Assembly: GCA_016584495.1 (NCBI GenBank)
Contig: WAID01000007.1
Span: 3,086,001 to 3,150,000, forward strand
Length of the DNA stretch: 64,000 bases
From: Celoporthe dispersa
Lineage: Eukaryota; Ascomycota; Sordariomycetes; Diaporthales; Cryphonectriaceae
Direction: 5' to 3'
Below the pieces are notes generated by a model. The model was not told the origin of the DNA, did not search any database, and saw only the letters and a list, made by a program, of their open reading frames with translations. How positions within the stretch are numbered: position 1 is the stretch's first letter; every line of letters starts with the position of its first letter. The position numbers were made by a program, and so were the translations under genes. This document shows positions 47,601 to 58,736 of this stretch, piece after piece.

Positions 47601-49713
47601 CCCTTCACATGTCACCCACGCTGCTGCCAGCATTCTGGCCTGCTGATGCTGGCACCTGAGACTGACCGCCGATTCGAGTCTGACAGCTGTTGTGCCCATG
47701 AGCACTGCACACACGAGGGTCCCACCGACTACAGTCTCACGTTTTATCACTACGACTCGCATTCGCATCCGCAGCCGACGCTCAACATGGATGACGAACC
47801 ACTATAGCACTACTATCACAGGATGTGCAGTACTGCTAGGGCGTAGTTCCGATGCTATAGCACCCGCTCCTAGATACTCGAACCAGTCGACTTACTCGCC
47901 ATGTCTAGTCCCAAGACCACTCACTGCCATCCTTTCCGGGGCCTCAAGCGGCGGTGAATGCAGTACGGTTTAGCACTGCAGGAGGTCTAGGAAGTTCCTT
48001 GAGCAGTGCGGTGGCAAGTACTGTTTCCGGACACGGTCCTGGTCGCTGTTTCGTCAGCACTCTCCACACCTTCATTCCAAACGTTCATGTCAATTGGCAT
48101 CGACAACAGACAGACACGTGGTGTTCGTCATGACCCGACCCAATGTTCCTCCACTCAGGCTTGAGGAACGGCCTAAGCTTATACACACCAGACAGGACTG
48201 GCGGGCAGCAGAATTGACCTCCTACATCAGGCCATCCCACCTAAACGGAAGCTACCCAAGACGAGAGCAAGAGACAATCCCTGTACTGGCTGTCAGCTTC
48301 ACGCTGATTTGTTTGAGATATTCTCCTGTGTCAGAGCGAGGAATATGTCGCGCCTCGCAGAGCATCGATCCACGCCTCGATATTCTGTATGCTCAGGGCA
48401 CTCGCCATGATTGACATGGGCAGAGTCACATGTGTGTCAACAGGAGCATAACGTCTTCAGGACACGCGCCCTACTATCGAACCCAGGCTTCGGGATGTCG
48501 CTTGTTCATGCTGTGAGCTCGGGGATGATGGCCTTGATATCAGGCCCGCCTGCACTCTTCGGGACCTGCCTCGACCCCAGCTATAAGCATCTTCTCCCCA
48601 CAGCAGCACTACAAGACATATCAGCCCTGCCGTGCAGTCGCAAGTGTCTGCGCGACCTAATACTGCACAAGTGCCAGTCCCCTGTGGCCGCCCTGTGCAA
48701 TGGCCAGTCAGAATTATGCGGCCATGTCATGTAGTGACACAATTCTGGACTCTGCGCCGGAATGAACGGTACTACGTGGACCGACCTTGCTGCACTCTAA
48801 GCTTTTGGTGCCAGAGTCTCGGATCATGCAACTACCAAGTCCTACCCTGCGCCCTCGCTAAGAGTTGCTCCAGTTGTGGGCATTGTCCTCCTATCCACGG
48901 AACCAGATCATGGTTACCAAGGATGATGGGAGGATTCTCTTCTCGATTCGTGAGTGACTTAGTTCTCAAGATCTTCAAGGGACTGAAGATGCTAAGAAGA
49001 GGTCCGAGTCGGTATCAAAACGATCAAGGCTCCATCCCAGAGCCGCGGACGGAGAGACGGGCTCATGCGCTCCACTTACATAACAGGGAGAGCCTCTCCG
49101 ACGAAGACCGTAACCTGGGGCCGCCCATGGCTTGTGCCTCTCGTTCTCAGCTGACCCATCAAATATAGGAATTACTCTCTAATCAGCACGAAAGCTACCA
49201 CGGCCCTTTCTGGGCTGTCACCGACATCTTTGCATGGCGTCTCGATCCTGCGGTCTCCTGATCGCTGCCAATGAGAGGATGAGACAAGATTATCAGGTGG
49301 CACCTGGGGAGGCTGCTGGTGGTAGTAATCTAGTAATCCACTCGGCTACCGTGTGTCTCGATGGCCAGCGGGCTCCTTTCCTCTCAATTTCTGACCGTCG
49401 TTCAAGACCAACTCTTCGAAATTATTCGTGAACTCAGGTATGACAGCCACTGACGTGATTCGGAGCTTGCGTTCAGAACCTCCACGGCTCTGCAGAGTCT
49501 TGATTCGACAGACTGTGTTTCGGAGTAAGTCATGTCCTGCAGATGTTCAAGACACCCAGAGGTGCTCAGTCGGCGAACCGACGGACACATCTGATGGCTA
49601 TTTGCAGCCATTGGTATAAAGTGTTTTGCGGCCGCCCACTCGCACACGAGTGCCAAAACCATCCGCCTAACGAAGGGGTGCCCGCTGTGGGTGGTTCGAT
49701 CTCAATACGCGCA
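44635..49713. other. 5.1-kb gene-poor block
   Basis: The left end is the upstream region of the zinc-binding gene. Features include a short GGTAGCAG-type repeat at about 45203-45245, a GA/GAGG-rich stretch at 45590-45635, an (AC)-(GA)n tract at 46899-46936 and a GTAC-rich palindromic patch at about 46440-46605. From about 47200 to 49700 the sequence has mixed composition with many 60-180 codon open frames, none with a domain or a plausible exon series. It could be old degraded DNA, but I recognise no transposon. Confidence 0.45.
46440..46605. repeat. GTAC-rich palindromic patch
   Basis: GTAC or its extensions (CGTAC, GTACTG, GTACC, AGTACT) occur more than ten times in about 165 bp, on a scale far above chance. 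Smaller patches lie at about 10258-10300, 23728-23752 and 33335-33385. No function is known; such patches are common in Sordariomycete intergenic DNA. Confidence 0.6.
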
Positions 49714-51267
49714 ATGGCCCTTTCGCTCAGGCGTCTCGACACGGACGCATTCTTTCTCCTGACCTTCTCACCCGTCGTGGCATCTGCCACTCCCGCTGTC
49801 GACCCGAGATCCTACCACATCCTCCTTGACCCTTGGATAGCCGGCCCCTCCAGGTCCAGCCGCCTCAAGATCTCCCTCACGCACCAGCCAGCGCGCGACT
49901 ATATATCATCGCTCGCCCAGCTCCCCGTGCCGGATCTCATCATCTTCTCCCAATCGAGACCCGACTCCTGCAACGAGGCAGCAGTGCGCCAGATTCCGGC
50001 TGATACGAAGACGCTCATCCTCGCCGAGCCTGCAGCCGCGAAGGTGATCCGGGGCTGGAAGCACTTCGACCGGCGCAACGTACAGGCGCTGAAGAGATGG
50101 GGCGACCGACACGACTGGCGAGAGGCGGTGACGAGAATTCCGCTACCGCCAGTGGTCTCAGGGGGTCGGCCGGGGGAAGTGACGGTTGCGTACATCCCGC
50201 AGGCACGAGACCTGACGGGCTCGCGCGCCACGGTGGGCATCACGTTTCGGCCGCCGCCTATGTTCTCTAGCGGTCGAATGCCAGGTGCCTTGAAGGCATC
50301 GTATGTGAGCGCCGCAGCACCACCACCGCCGGTGATACCGAGGAGCCACAAGTCGTACTCGACACTGCCGAGGGTACGCGTGGACCATGCCAGCGCCTAC
50401 CAGCCTCAGAGCCTTACTATTATTACTACTACTACGGGCACGAGACGAGAGCAGCTTGGTGAGCAGCTGGCGCCGTGGCCGACTCTGCGCCCCGCCCGGT
50501 CGACACCTGCGCTCACCACAGCGCTCGTCAGATTACCGTCCCCTGCCCCCAGCTACAGCCTCCCCTCCTCGCCCCAGCGGACCCTCTCCCTCCTCTTCTC
50601 GCCGCGCGGCATCCCCTTCGCCGGCCACCTCAGCTCGTACGCAACGACCCATCTCGTCAGCGAGGCTGCCCTCCCCCTGAGCGTGTTCCTACAGCGACCC
50701 GACCACGTCGTGAAGTCGTGGTGGCTGGGCAGGAAGGCGCTGGCACGCATCGCGTCCAGCGAGGACATCGCCATGCGGCTGGGCGCGAGGTGCTGGGTGA
50801 GCTGCCATGACGAGGCGGCGGAGGAGGAGGGAAAACGGTCCACGAAGGGACGGCTAAGGATGAGGCAGTGGCGAAGGGCAAGGCCGACGAGGGCGGCTTT
50901 TGGGGAGGCAGAGCAGGTGGCGGAGAGACCCAGCACCAAGATCAGCCTGGTGAAGTTGGTGACAGGGGCGTCCACGAAGAGTTTGTCAGCTCCAAAGACC
51001 ACGCAGGGCGGGTCCTCGAGTGCTAGAGGAGGCCCGAGCGGGGAGCACCCGGTGATGCATCTTGCCAGCGGCGAGGAGGTTGTCGTTACGTCTGAGGGGG
51101 GTGTGGGATGTGGATGGAGAGCGGTTCGCCTGTGCGCACTAAGAATATCCTGGAACCGATACACAGGCTGCCATGGAGAAGCAGGCCGGAGACACGTGCA
51201 TGGGATCATGAACGCTTTATGCTCGAGACGAATTCGGGACTCCCTCGGCTGGCAGGGCGTGAGGTGA
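49714..51267 (+). CDS. metallo-beta-lactamase-fold-like protein, metal site degenerate
   Basis: An uninterrupted frame of 517 codons starts at the ATG at 49714, where family similarity begins (LRRLDTDAFFLLTFSP); the open frame extends further upstream but without resemblance. Recognised family blocks are ILLDPWIAGPS, SSLAQLPVPDLIIFSQ, TLILAEPAAAKVIRGWKHF, VTVAYIP and TLSLLFSPRGIPFAGHL. WWLGRKALARIA and ARCWVSCHDE follow. This is the fungal metallo-beta-lactamase-like group that often carries an H-containing SQDK.DHC segment; here the segment is SQSRPDSCNEA, so the first metal-binding His is replaced. The protein may be non-catalytic. The last 80-100 residues look unlike the family, and a late frame error is possible. 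It is flanked by gene-poor DNA on the left and a short odd open frame on the right. Confidence 0.72.
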   Translation: MALSLRRLDTDAFFLLTFSPVVASATPAVDPRSYHILLDPWIAGPSRSSRLKISLTHQPARDYISSLAQLPVPDLIIFSQSRPDSCNEAAVRQIPADTKTLILAEPAAAKVIRGWKHFDRRNVQALKRWGDRHDWREAVTRIPLPPVVSGGRPGEVTVAYIPQARDLTGSRATVGITFRPPPMFSSGRMPGALKASYVSAAAPPPPVIPRSHKSYSTLPRVRVDHASAYQPQSLTIITTTTGTRREQLGEQLAPWPTLRPARSTPALTTALVRLPSPAPSYSLPSSPQRTLSLLFSPRGIPFAGHLSSYATTHLVSEAALPLSVFLQRPDHVVKSWWLGRKALARIASSEDIAMRLGARCWVSCHDEAAEEEGKRSTKGRLRMRQWRRARPTRAAFGEAEQVAERPSTKISLVKLVTGASTKSLSAPKTTQGGSSSARGGPSGEHPVMHLASGEEVVVTSEGGVGCGWRAVRLCALRISWNRYTGCHGEAGRRHVHGIMNALCSRRIRDSLGWQGVR

Positions 51268-52453
51268 GCGTGCTTCTGGCTGGCGGGCCGATCAAGAACA
51301 CGGAGTGAGAGCCCCGCAAGCTTATGTCGTTTTGTTTCGAGGAGCTCAGATGCACGGACATATTTGGCTTGTGCTTGCGTGAGCAGGCGGTTCGAGTGTC
51401 CCAGGTCAACGTGGGAATCCTGCTCCCTGGGACGCACTGGGTCGAGAGACACCAGTGGTCGCAATCCCCCAGAGTCCCAGAGTCTGGTGCCGTACAGTCA
51501 TGGGAGTGGTGACCAAAGGCTTGACAATTTCTACATCACAAACTGGAGGTCTTGACTTTGACCGATAGAGGCATATATGTCTTCTTGGATAACGTAGTCC
51601 AATTCTGCTTCTTGTGATCGATAATTGCATTGAAATCTTGCTGCATTATGCTATAAGTCCTAAAGCAGCGCCACTATGGATTATTTCCCTCGCAAAGACC
51701 TTAATCTGCGTCTCGTGCGCGGGGTTAAAGATCCCGCGTCGCCTGCGCGTAGGGGCGTAGAAAGGAGGATGGAGACAGGCTGTCCCTCCTCGTTAGCGAT
51801 CCCCTGTTGGTGTATCTGAGCCGCGTAATGTAAGGCCAGATGAACCTGTGCCTCGTTGCTAATAATAATGGGCAAAGAGATGAGCAAATCCTTGCAGATC
51901 CGTACCAGTCTATCGATTGTTCGCCCCGCCTGGTTCAAAAATAAAGGTATTGGCACATATCCAACGGCCCGACACGATTAGAAGGTCGACCTCGACCCTG
52001 CAGAAAATGACTACTCACTCCACTGTAGCATCGAATCTCAGCTTTAACCTTGGCCATCCTTGGTGTGCGTGGTGGTTAGTAAGTGCGCCGCCGCCACCAA
52101 ACAGAATGGAGTTGGCAAGGCGATCGGTTCATGAGCGAAAGGGTATCATCTCGTATTTCAATTCCACTAGGTGCTTTAAGGGACTTCAGAATGCTGGATA
52201 CCCTAACTCTATGTGTCTTGGTCAAGACCTCCCCCCCCCCACCCAAAAGTAGTATGCCCGGTAGCTTATGTGTTAAAATTGACACCTCGAAATACAAACG
52301 AGACGGAGGCCCTGGGGGTATCGCTACGTTGTCCACGAAGACCAGCCTCAACCTTTCTGTGATAGATATGCCCGCAAGGCTCATCATGATCAACTGCCCT
52401 GGGTCACCTGGACGCCTCTTCCTCTGTAGACCTTCAACAGGCTCGTGAACAGC
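51268..52453. other. intergenic region with one coding-like minus-strand frame
   Basis: About 1.2 kb between two genes whose 3' ends face each other. It contains the open frame 51681-51956 listed separately and a C9-type run near 52230-52240. Otherwise no gene was seen. Confidence 0.45.
51681..51956 (-). other. coding-like open frame of about 91 codons, origin unknown
   Basis: The minus-strand translation (LVRICKDLLISLPIIISNE, VHLALHYAAQIHQQGIANE, then an Arg-rich end) has protein-like alternation of hydrophobic and polar residues. It also uses more TTA, ATT and ATA codons than the neighbouring genes. It lacks a clear ATG start and is preceded in frame by a stop. It could be a fragment of a mobile-element protein or a chance frame. 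I do not recognise it. Confidence 0.25.
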
Positions 52454-53486
52454 TTACTTGAGCTGCTTCAGGATCTCGGTCAAAAAGTCCTCAAAGCTAA
52501 GAGTAATGTACCCGTCGCGGTCATCATCATACTTCTTGAAGACGTCAGTCATCCTCTTGAGGCTGATGCAGGCCTGGACGAACAGGTCGAAGCTCAGCTG
52601 GCCCTCGTTCCGCTTGTCGTAGGTCTGGAACAGCAGCTCGACGAAGCGCTCGGAGAGGCGGTAGCGGAAGGCGATGAGGGCGTCGCGGAACTCGTCGAGC
52701 TGGATGTTGCCCGAGTGGTCGACGTCGAAGCGGTCAAACAGGGTGCGCCACGAGGCCAGGAAGGACCAGAGCCCACAGAACTCCTCGAAGCCGATGGTGC
52801 CCGACCGGTCGCTGTCGAACATGCGGATCATCATGCGCACCGTGTGCGGGTCGAAGGCTGTCCAGTCGCCGTTGACGAGCGCCGCCGAGAGTTCTTTTTC
52901 CGAGAGCTGGCCGGTTCCTGGATTTCCCCCACCAAGTCAGTATAACATGGTCACCCAGGCTCCTTTGTGGGATACAACAGATATGAGGGGCGTACCGTTC
53001 TTATCGACAGCCCTGAAGAGCGGGAGCAGTGTCGGGTCCCTGTCGTCGCCGGGAGGGGCTGGGCTGGGCGGGGGTCTCGAGACCGGGGAGGCTCGGTTCT
53101 GGACAGGCGGAGGTCGCTGACCGCTTACGGGGGGAGGAGACATGGTGTGAGCATACTGGGAATTCTGCTGCCTGTACTGGTTGTTATTTCCGTGTCCCGA
53201 GGGTGGGTGAGGAGAGAGTCGGCCGTAGGTCTGGTTCTGTTGTGGTTGTGGCTGTGGTGGTGGTCTAGGAGAGAGAGGCTTGACAGCTGCGTACTGTGAT
53301 GGGGCAGGTGAGTTCTTGTGCTCCGGCTCTGCGAACCTGTTGTGGTTGATTGGGATCGAGTCAGCTTGGTTGGTCCCGTCCCCCTGAGCAGGTGAGGTGA
53401 ATCAAAGATGGCCACTACTGCTCCTGCTGCCTGGATCCAACGTACCTGGGGAGCGCATCTGGGTTGTAGGGTTGGTTGTACGCCAT
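52454..53486 (-). CDS. PEF1: penta-EF-hand calcium-binding protein (peflin/ALG-2/Pef1 type)
   Basis: This is a cytosolic Ca2+ sensor of the PEF family, which dimerises through the fifth EF-hand and binds membrane-trafficking or budding partners. Exons 53486-53446, 53336-52996 and 52917-52454 give 281 aa; introns are 109 and 78 nt. The first 115 residues are Pro/Gln-rich and disordered, as in peflin. EF-hands in order are FRAVDKNGTGQLSEKEL (split by intron 2), MFDSDRSGTIGFEEF, RFDVDHSGNIQLDEF, a degenerate TYDKRNEGQLSFDLF, and KYDDDRDGYITLSFEDFL. The spacing and the unusual loop lengths of hands 1 and 5 fit the family. No frame problems were found. Yeast Pef1 is the closest named relative by architecture. 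Confidence 0.93.
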
Positions 53487-55397
53487 GGTGGCTGAATTAG
53501 TAGTATGGTGGTTCCGGTCTCGACAATCAACGGCTGCAGAATGAAGTCGTGGTGTGTGCGTGTGCGTACGCTCAGTTGAGAATCCCCCTTGAGACAAAGA
53601 GAGACAGTGGTTGGCGAGGACGGTCTTGACGAGATCAGCGGCAGTGCTCGACAAGTAAGAGGGGTGGGTAGGTGGCTGGGTGTGTGTATATGAGCAACAA
53701 CCACGATCCGTCCGTCGGTGCGTGTCTGTCTGTCGTGGGGCAGGTTGCGCACGCAGGTCAATAAATAGAATAGAATGGAGGGGGTTGAGGTCGGGTCGCA
53801 AGTGGGGCCCCCCTCAATCCTTGTGCCCGCAGGTCAAACTGTAATCTGAAGCCTAGTAGCACACACGCTGCTGCGTAGACGGTGTAGATTAGGGACTGTG
53901 CGCCCGCCGCTCAGCCGCAATAGTCGTCTGCAGCAGCCAAAACTGGGTTGTGCCGTTTGCCGGTTCGAGGCGCCGGTGTGTTCCTCAAACTGCCTTTCCC
54001 CCCCTTCTTAGGTGTATGATAGCCTTCAGAGGTTTGTGCGTGCCCCCTTCTCTCTGGAGTCAGGCAGTAGATACGCAGGGTATGACCCGAGTGTTTGTAT
54101 GATACAAGGAGTTGTAAGATGCTGTAACAACGGTGTGCGGGCGGCTAGCGGAAGCCGACTGCCCAATCTCTTACACCGGAGGACGAAAAGAGTCGAGAGA
54201 CAGATGGAGAGGGCGAGAGACGCGAGGGAGATAAAGTACTCGAGGCGGACGAGGCTGTGTAAGGCTGATCGAAGCCTGATTGATTCAGTAGACGTGGCTC
54301 ATCGGCTTGATCCACAGCAGTGGGCAGCGTGGGTTCTTGTACGTGGCTAATCCGACAATCCGAGCTGCTGCAGGGCAGAGTTCCCATCAGGGGCATCAGT
54401 TGTGTCGATGCCGACCATAACATGCCCTGGGGGAGGAGGAGCAGGAAGAGGCGGCGGCGAGAAGAGGCCAGGGCCCCCTTTTCCCAAGGCCCCAACACCG
54501 AGAACGAAACGCCAGTGCCCTGGTAGGCGCGCCGCTCGCTGTCAGGTCCCCAACATCAACAGCAGGTCCAGAGTTCATACGTGCCACACTGCTCAGCCGG
54601 CCAGTTTGTCTCTTGTCGCACAACGGTCCAACACAAACGTCTCTTTTGTTTGCGGCTGGTGACCTGGCCTCGTGCCTATGTCGAAAAGGGCCCTCGAAAA
54701 AGGCCCTCAACTCAGCGTCTCTCTGGGATTTTGCTCCCTGTAGCTGACTTGAAATAGGCCCTTGCATGATGATGATTATGATGCCTACTTGCGGCACGAG
54801 CAGCTGCTTGCAGGATCACATCTTGTTTCGAGCCGCAGCGCCCTTCTTTCTTGTGTGGTGGGGGCGTGGGCGTCGTCTCAGGCTGGCGAGGAGCAGCAGG
54901 CTGACAATCCTGCCGGGCGTGCGTGTATGGTGGCAGTGCGTGCCCTAGCAGGCGAATTGTCTTAGGTCATCGACTTGCTAAGTAATGCAGGATGATGTGC
55001 CCGGTGATCATTCAGTCTTGTCTGCAGCACCGATCACGTCTGAGGCACGAGGCGTCACCCTCCGAAATCATGCGACCCGCTCGTCTGTCGTAATGGATTA
55101 GGAAGGCTTTACAGCACGCCATTCCTCGGTTTGTTTACTGGGGCAAGTACTCCTGGCGTACAACTGGTTAGTGATTATGTAATCCGCCGAGTCCCTGGGT
55201 CATTTCCAAGCACCGTTCATCGGACACTGGACGGTGTCCCTCCCAACAACAACAACACAGCACACGGAGGGGGGAAAAAAAGCAATATCCTCCCCATCCT
55301 CGTTTAATACGAAACCTAGTTTTTCTTATTTTCTTCTCATATATATTTACACAAGTCCTGGTATCATCTTTTCTGAGCAGAGACTTACCTATCGACT
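53487..55397. other. 1.9-kb region upstream of two divergent genes
   Basis: It lies between the diverging PEF and ChaC starts, so it carries both promoters. C/T-rich sequence and TATATAT at about 55339-55346, about 55 bp before the ChaC start, are the only plausible core-promoter features. Overlapping open frames near 54145-54800 show no family signal. Confidence 0.45.
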
Positions 55398-56819
55398 ATG
55401 ACAGTCGAAGACCCTGGTGCCCCCCCTCCCGCCGACGACGCCGAGTTCTGGCTGTTTGGCTACGGGTAATGCAGTGCTCTCCCAAGATATCTTGTATCCC
55501 CGAGTCACACATGTGGCAAACACGCACGATGTAGTCACGAGGATATATATCATTTGCGTCACGTCTAACCTGGTGGTTCTACAGAAGCCTGATCTGGAAA
55601 CCCCCACCTCACTACGGTATGTGAAGTGGGCCGGCGGACCACCACCATGAGGGGGGAACGTGTCGGCCAGATATGAGAGGGGCGAGACTGCTGACATGTC
55701 CTGCTCCCAAGACCAGAGAATACCTGGCTGGGTCAATGGCTATGTTCGAAGATTCTGGCAGGTGAGTGGATATCTCGACAGCATTTTCCCAGACTGGTGC
55801 TGCGGAGCCAGCAAGCAGCAGGAGGGAAGTCCAGCTTGGCGTGCTCAGGTGTGTGGAATCGAGAAGTGAATGTCCAGGAGGCCGTGGGATATACGACGGA
55901 CGAAATGAGTGTATATACACACCAGATCTGAAAGACAATTGACTCCCTTTCCATTTTGTTGACATCTCCTTTGCCTCTGCCCAGCCTCAACAGCGACAAA
56001 ATTCCTGGCGGCCATATTAATAGACCACTAACGAGAAACAATATAGGCAAGGTACTTTTTCCAACCATCATCTGCTCGGCTACCCTCACGCTTCCTCCAG
56101 AAGAACCCAGTGAGCCCTCTCTTCAGCACGACAACCGCCTACTGACACCCCACTCACCAAACAGCCAAGACCACCGCGGCACGCCCGAAAAGCCAGGCCG
56201 CGTAGTCACCCTGATCGAGCAATCCTTCTGGTCCACCCTGAAAGACCCGCACCCGGCCCCCGACGACGGCAAGGTCTGGGGCGTTGCCTACCGCATCATC
56301 CCGGAGAAAGTCGCCGAGGTCAAGGCCAACCTCGACATCCGCGAGATCAACGGCTACAGCATTCACTACACGGCCTTCCACCCAGCTCCGGCCCCGTCGT
56401 CGTCGTCGTCGTCATCATCGTCCCAAGCTGCTGCGGTAGGGACGGGCCCCATCCGCACGCTGGTCTACATCGGCACCCCCGACAACGACCAGTTCACCGG
56501 CCCCCAGGATGTCCAGTCCCTCGCCGAGCACATCTACCGCTCCGAGGGCCCCAGCGGGCCGAACAAGGAGTACCTGCTCCACCTGGACACGGCGCTGCAG
56601 GACCTCAGCCCCGAGAGCGGCGATGAGCATGTCACGGACCTGTCGGCGCGCGTGCGGGCGATAATAGCGCGCGAGGGCGGCCACGGGCTCCTTCCGCCGC
56701 GGGGTGCTCCATCTACGAACGGGAGGCCGGTCGCCCCGGGTGGTCAGGCTGGGGCTGTCAATGAGGACGAGCAGGAGGAGACGGAGAAACATTCTGGGTT
56801 CTCCAGGGGTCACGAGTGA
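55398..56819 (+). CDS. GCG1: ChaC-type gamma-glutamylcyclotransferase, with a 5-nt microexon
   Basis: This enzyme degrades glutathione to 5-oxoproline and Cys-Gly in the cytosol (yeast Gcg1, animal CHAC). Five exons fit: 55398-55465, 55585-55616, 55712-55761, a 5-nt microexon 56047-56051 (GCAAG), and 56165-56819, giving 269 aa. The junctions rebuild FWLFGYGSLIWKPPPHYD, then QRIPGWVNGYVRRFWQ, then ASQDHRGTPEKPGRVV. YGSLIW is the glycine-rich substrate loop; VWGVAYRI and REINGY follow, the latter holding the likely catalytic glutamate. A Ser run encoded by TCG/TCA repeats (about 56398-56420) is inserted before the last conserved block (TLVYIGTPDN). Without the microexon no donor/acceptor pair brings FWQ and DHRGTP into one frame. 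The gene is convergent with the RRM gene. Confidence 0.9.
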
Positions 56820-57812
56820 GATGTGGCAACCAAAGGGGACATAGTTCCCGAAACAATCAACTCAGATTTGGCTTTGCTTTTTTTTCCCCCTTCAACGCCG
56901 CGTGTCCTTGTGATATCCTTTGCTCCGAAAACCTTCTTCGGGTGCTATCCTCTTCCTAGCTAAGCCTCCCAGTAATCAGTCTCACTGTCCCAATGCTACC
57001 CAGCAGCCACCGTTCTCCGCGGCCGCTTGAGCGCAGTCGCAGGCTGTCTGGAAGCTTAAGGACACAATCAGAACCCCGCCGTGCCACCTGACCCTACTTT
57101 TCACACAGGAAATTTGGAATACGACGCCGGATCCCGCGCGAGGAGTGAGCCTGAGACCAATATCGAGAGAAGAGAAAAGAGAGAGAAAACAAAGACAATT
57201 GCCAACCAAGTAGAATAAAGGAAAACCTATTCGTGAATCGAAGAGTGAAGATTGGTAACGAATGTCCACGCCCTTGAAAGCGTCCAGCAGACCCGATGAG
57301 TTGTGATCGGTATAAATCGTGGCTCGGGCCAGGAACAAGATCATGATGCATGTCGATCTACCATGCCACCAAGGAACCCTCGATCCTCATCCGTCTCACA
57401 TGCAGATACACGCATGCATGGCTGGCCAGCTCGTGATTTTTTTCCCCTTCCCTCCCTCACCCCTTATATTCCCGTCGAATGATGGCGTTGTCATCGTGTC
57501 CCGTGCTACTGCTCACAGCCGCACGTCCGGTTTCGATGTCCCATTGCAGCAAGCATAATCGTCCCTCGTTTGGTCGCAAATGTGTCGATCTGGGGGTATC
57601 AAGTTAAGCGGTCGTCGGTCAGAGTTCCATCGGTCCGGTCGTGTACAATCTCGGGCGTCCACGGGCAGAAGAGGGAAAACAAAAGAAAGAAGGACAAGAA
57701 AAAGTTGCATTCCAAGAAAAGAGAAAGTAAAAAAGAGGATGCTACCGAGGTCCTGGATTCCCACCACACGATAGGGAAATAGGTCCTACCAACATCCTGC
57801 TACTGTTTGATC
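56820..57812. other. convergent intergenic region
   Basis: About 1 kb between two convergent stops. A T8-type run lies near 56877-56886, and a purine-rich A/G stretch at about 57660-57740. No gene was recognised; probably long 3' UTRs. Confidence 0.45.
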
Positions 57813-58736
57813 CTAGTAGCTGGCAGGCGGTCCGGAAGGCGGGGCTTGCTGCTGGGGAGGCTGCTGCTGGGGCTGCTGCTGGGGCTGGACCTGTTGCTGG
57901 TCACTCCCGTACATGTATTCACCAGCCTGGGGCCAACCTGCACCATAGGCACCTGCGTTAGTCACACCAGGAGTCAATCATCATCTCGAAGGATCGCAGA
58001 AAGTGCCGATAGTGTATGCTCACCTTGCTGGGGCATGGCATTGTAGTTCATCGCAGCAGGCTGGGGAGGGTACCCACCACGGCCATACTGTTGTTGTGCA
58101 GCGTACATCTGGGGGTGCGCAGCCATAGGATGGCCCTGCTGAGGGTATCCGTAGGCCATCTGCGGCATCGCGGAGCCTCCCATGCCGGAGAACCCGCCGC
58201 GCATGCCGTACCCACCGCCCATCATGCCGCCGCCGCGTGGTGGGTAGCCTCCGCGGGGACCACTGTCGGAGGCCCTGTCGACACGGATGGTTCGACCATC
58301 AAACCTGTTGGGGCGCCAAGTATGAACATTCGGTTCACAGGCTTGGTGGCCAGGAAGGGAGGATCTTACTCGATATTGTTCATGGCAGCGATGGCGCGTT
58401 GCGCGTCGTCCTCATTGGTATAGCGGACGAAGCCAAACCCACGGCTGCGGCCCGTGTCACGGTCCTTCACAACCACCTAGAAACGGCTGCTTTAGTAAAC
58501 CACCCAAGAATGGCGCAGAAGACGTCATATGGGGAACCTGTCGGGTTGGAATGCAGCCCTGATCGCGCACATACAGCTTCATCAACAACACCAAACTCCT
58601 CGAATTTCTGTCGCAGGGTCGCCTCCTCGGTATGCCAGGCGAGGCCGCTTCACGGTTTGTCAGATGGGGGCATGACGCCACTGTGTTGAGATGCTCAGAT
58701 GACATACCCGATGAACAGTTTCGTGGTGGAAGTCAT
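57813..58736 (-). CDS. Gly/Gln-rich RNA-binding protein with one RRM
   Basis: Five exons (58736-58708, 58647-58575, 58476-58370, 58304-58024, 57952-57813) encode 209 aa; introns are 60-98 nt. A single RRM occupies about residues 5-85: RNP2 is KLFIGGLAW, RNP1 is RGFGFVRY, with ATLRQKFEEFG and DAQRAIAAMNN between and after. The tail is rich in Gly, Met, Tyr and Gln (RGGGMMGGGYGMRGG, then repeated PQQQ), a prion-like composition. The plan resembles glycine-rich cold-inducible RNA-binding proteins and fungal RRM proteins of stress granules. The exact orthologue is not known to me. All splices preserve the frame, and no indel was found. Confidence 0.9.

Noticed and set aside
55956..56164. ChaC gene starting at 55956 with an alternative N-terminus
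   Set aside because: No ATG, and it would lack the YGSLIW active-site loop encoded by the upstream exons.
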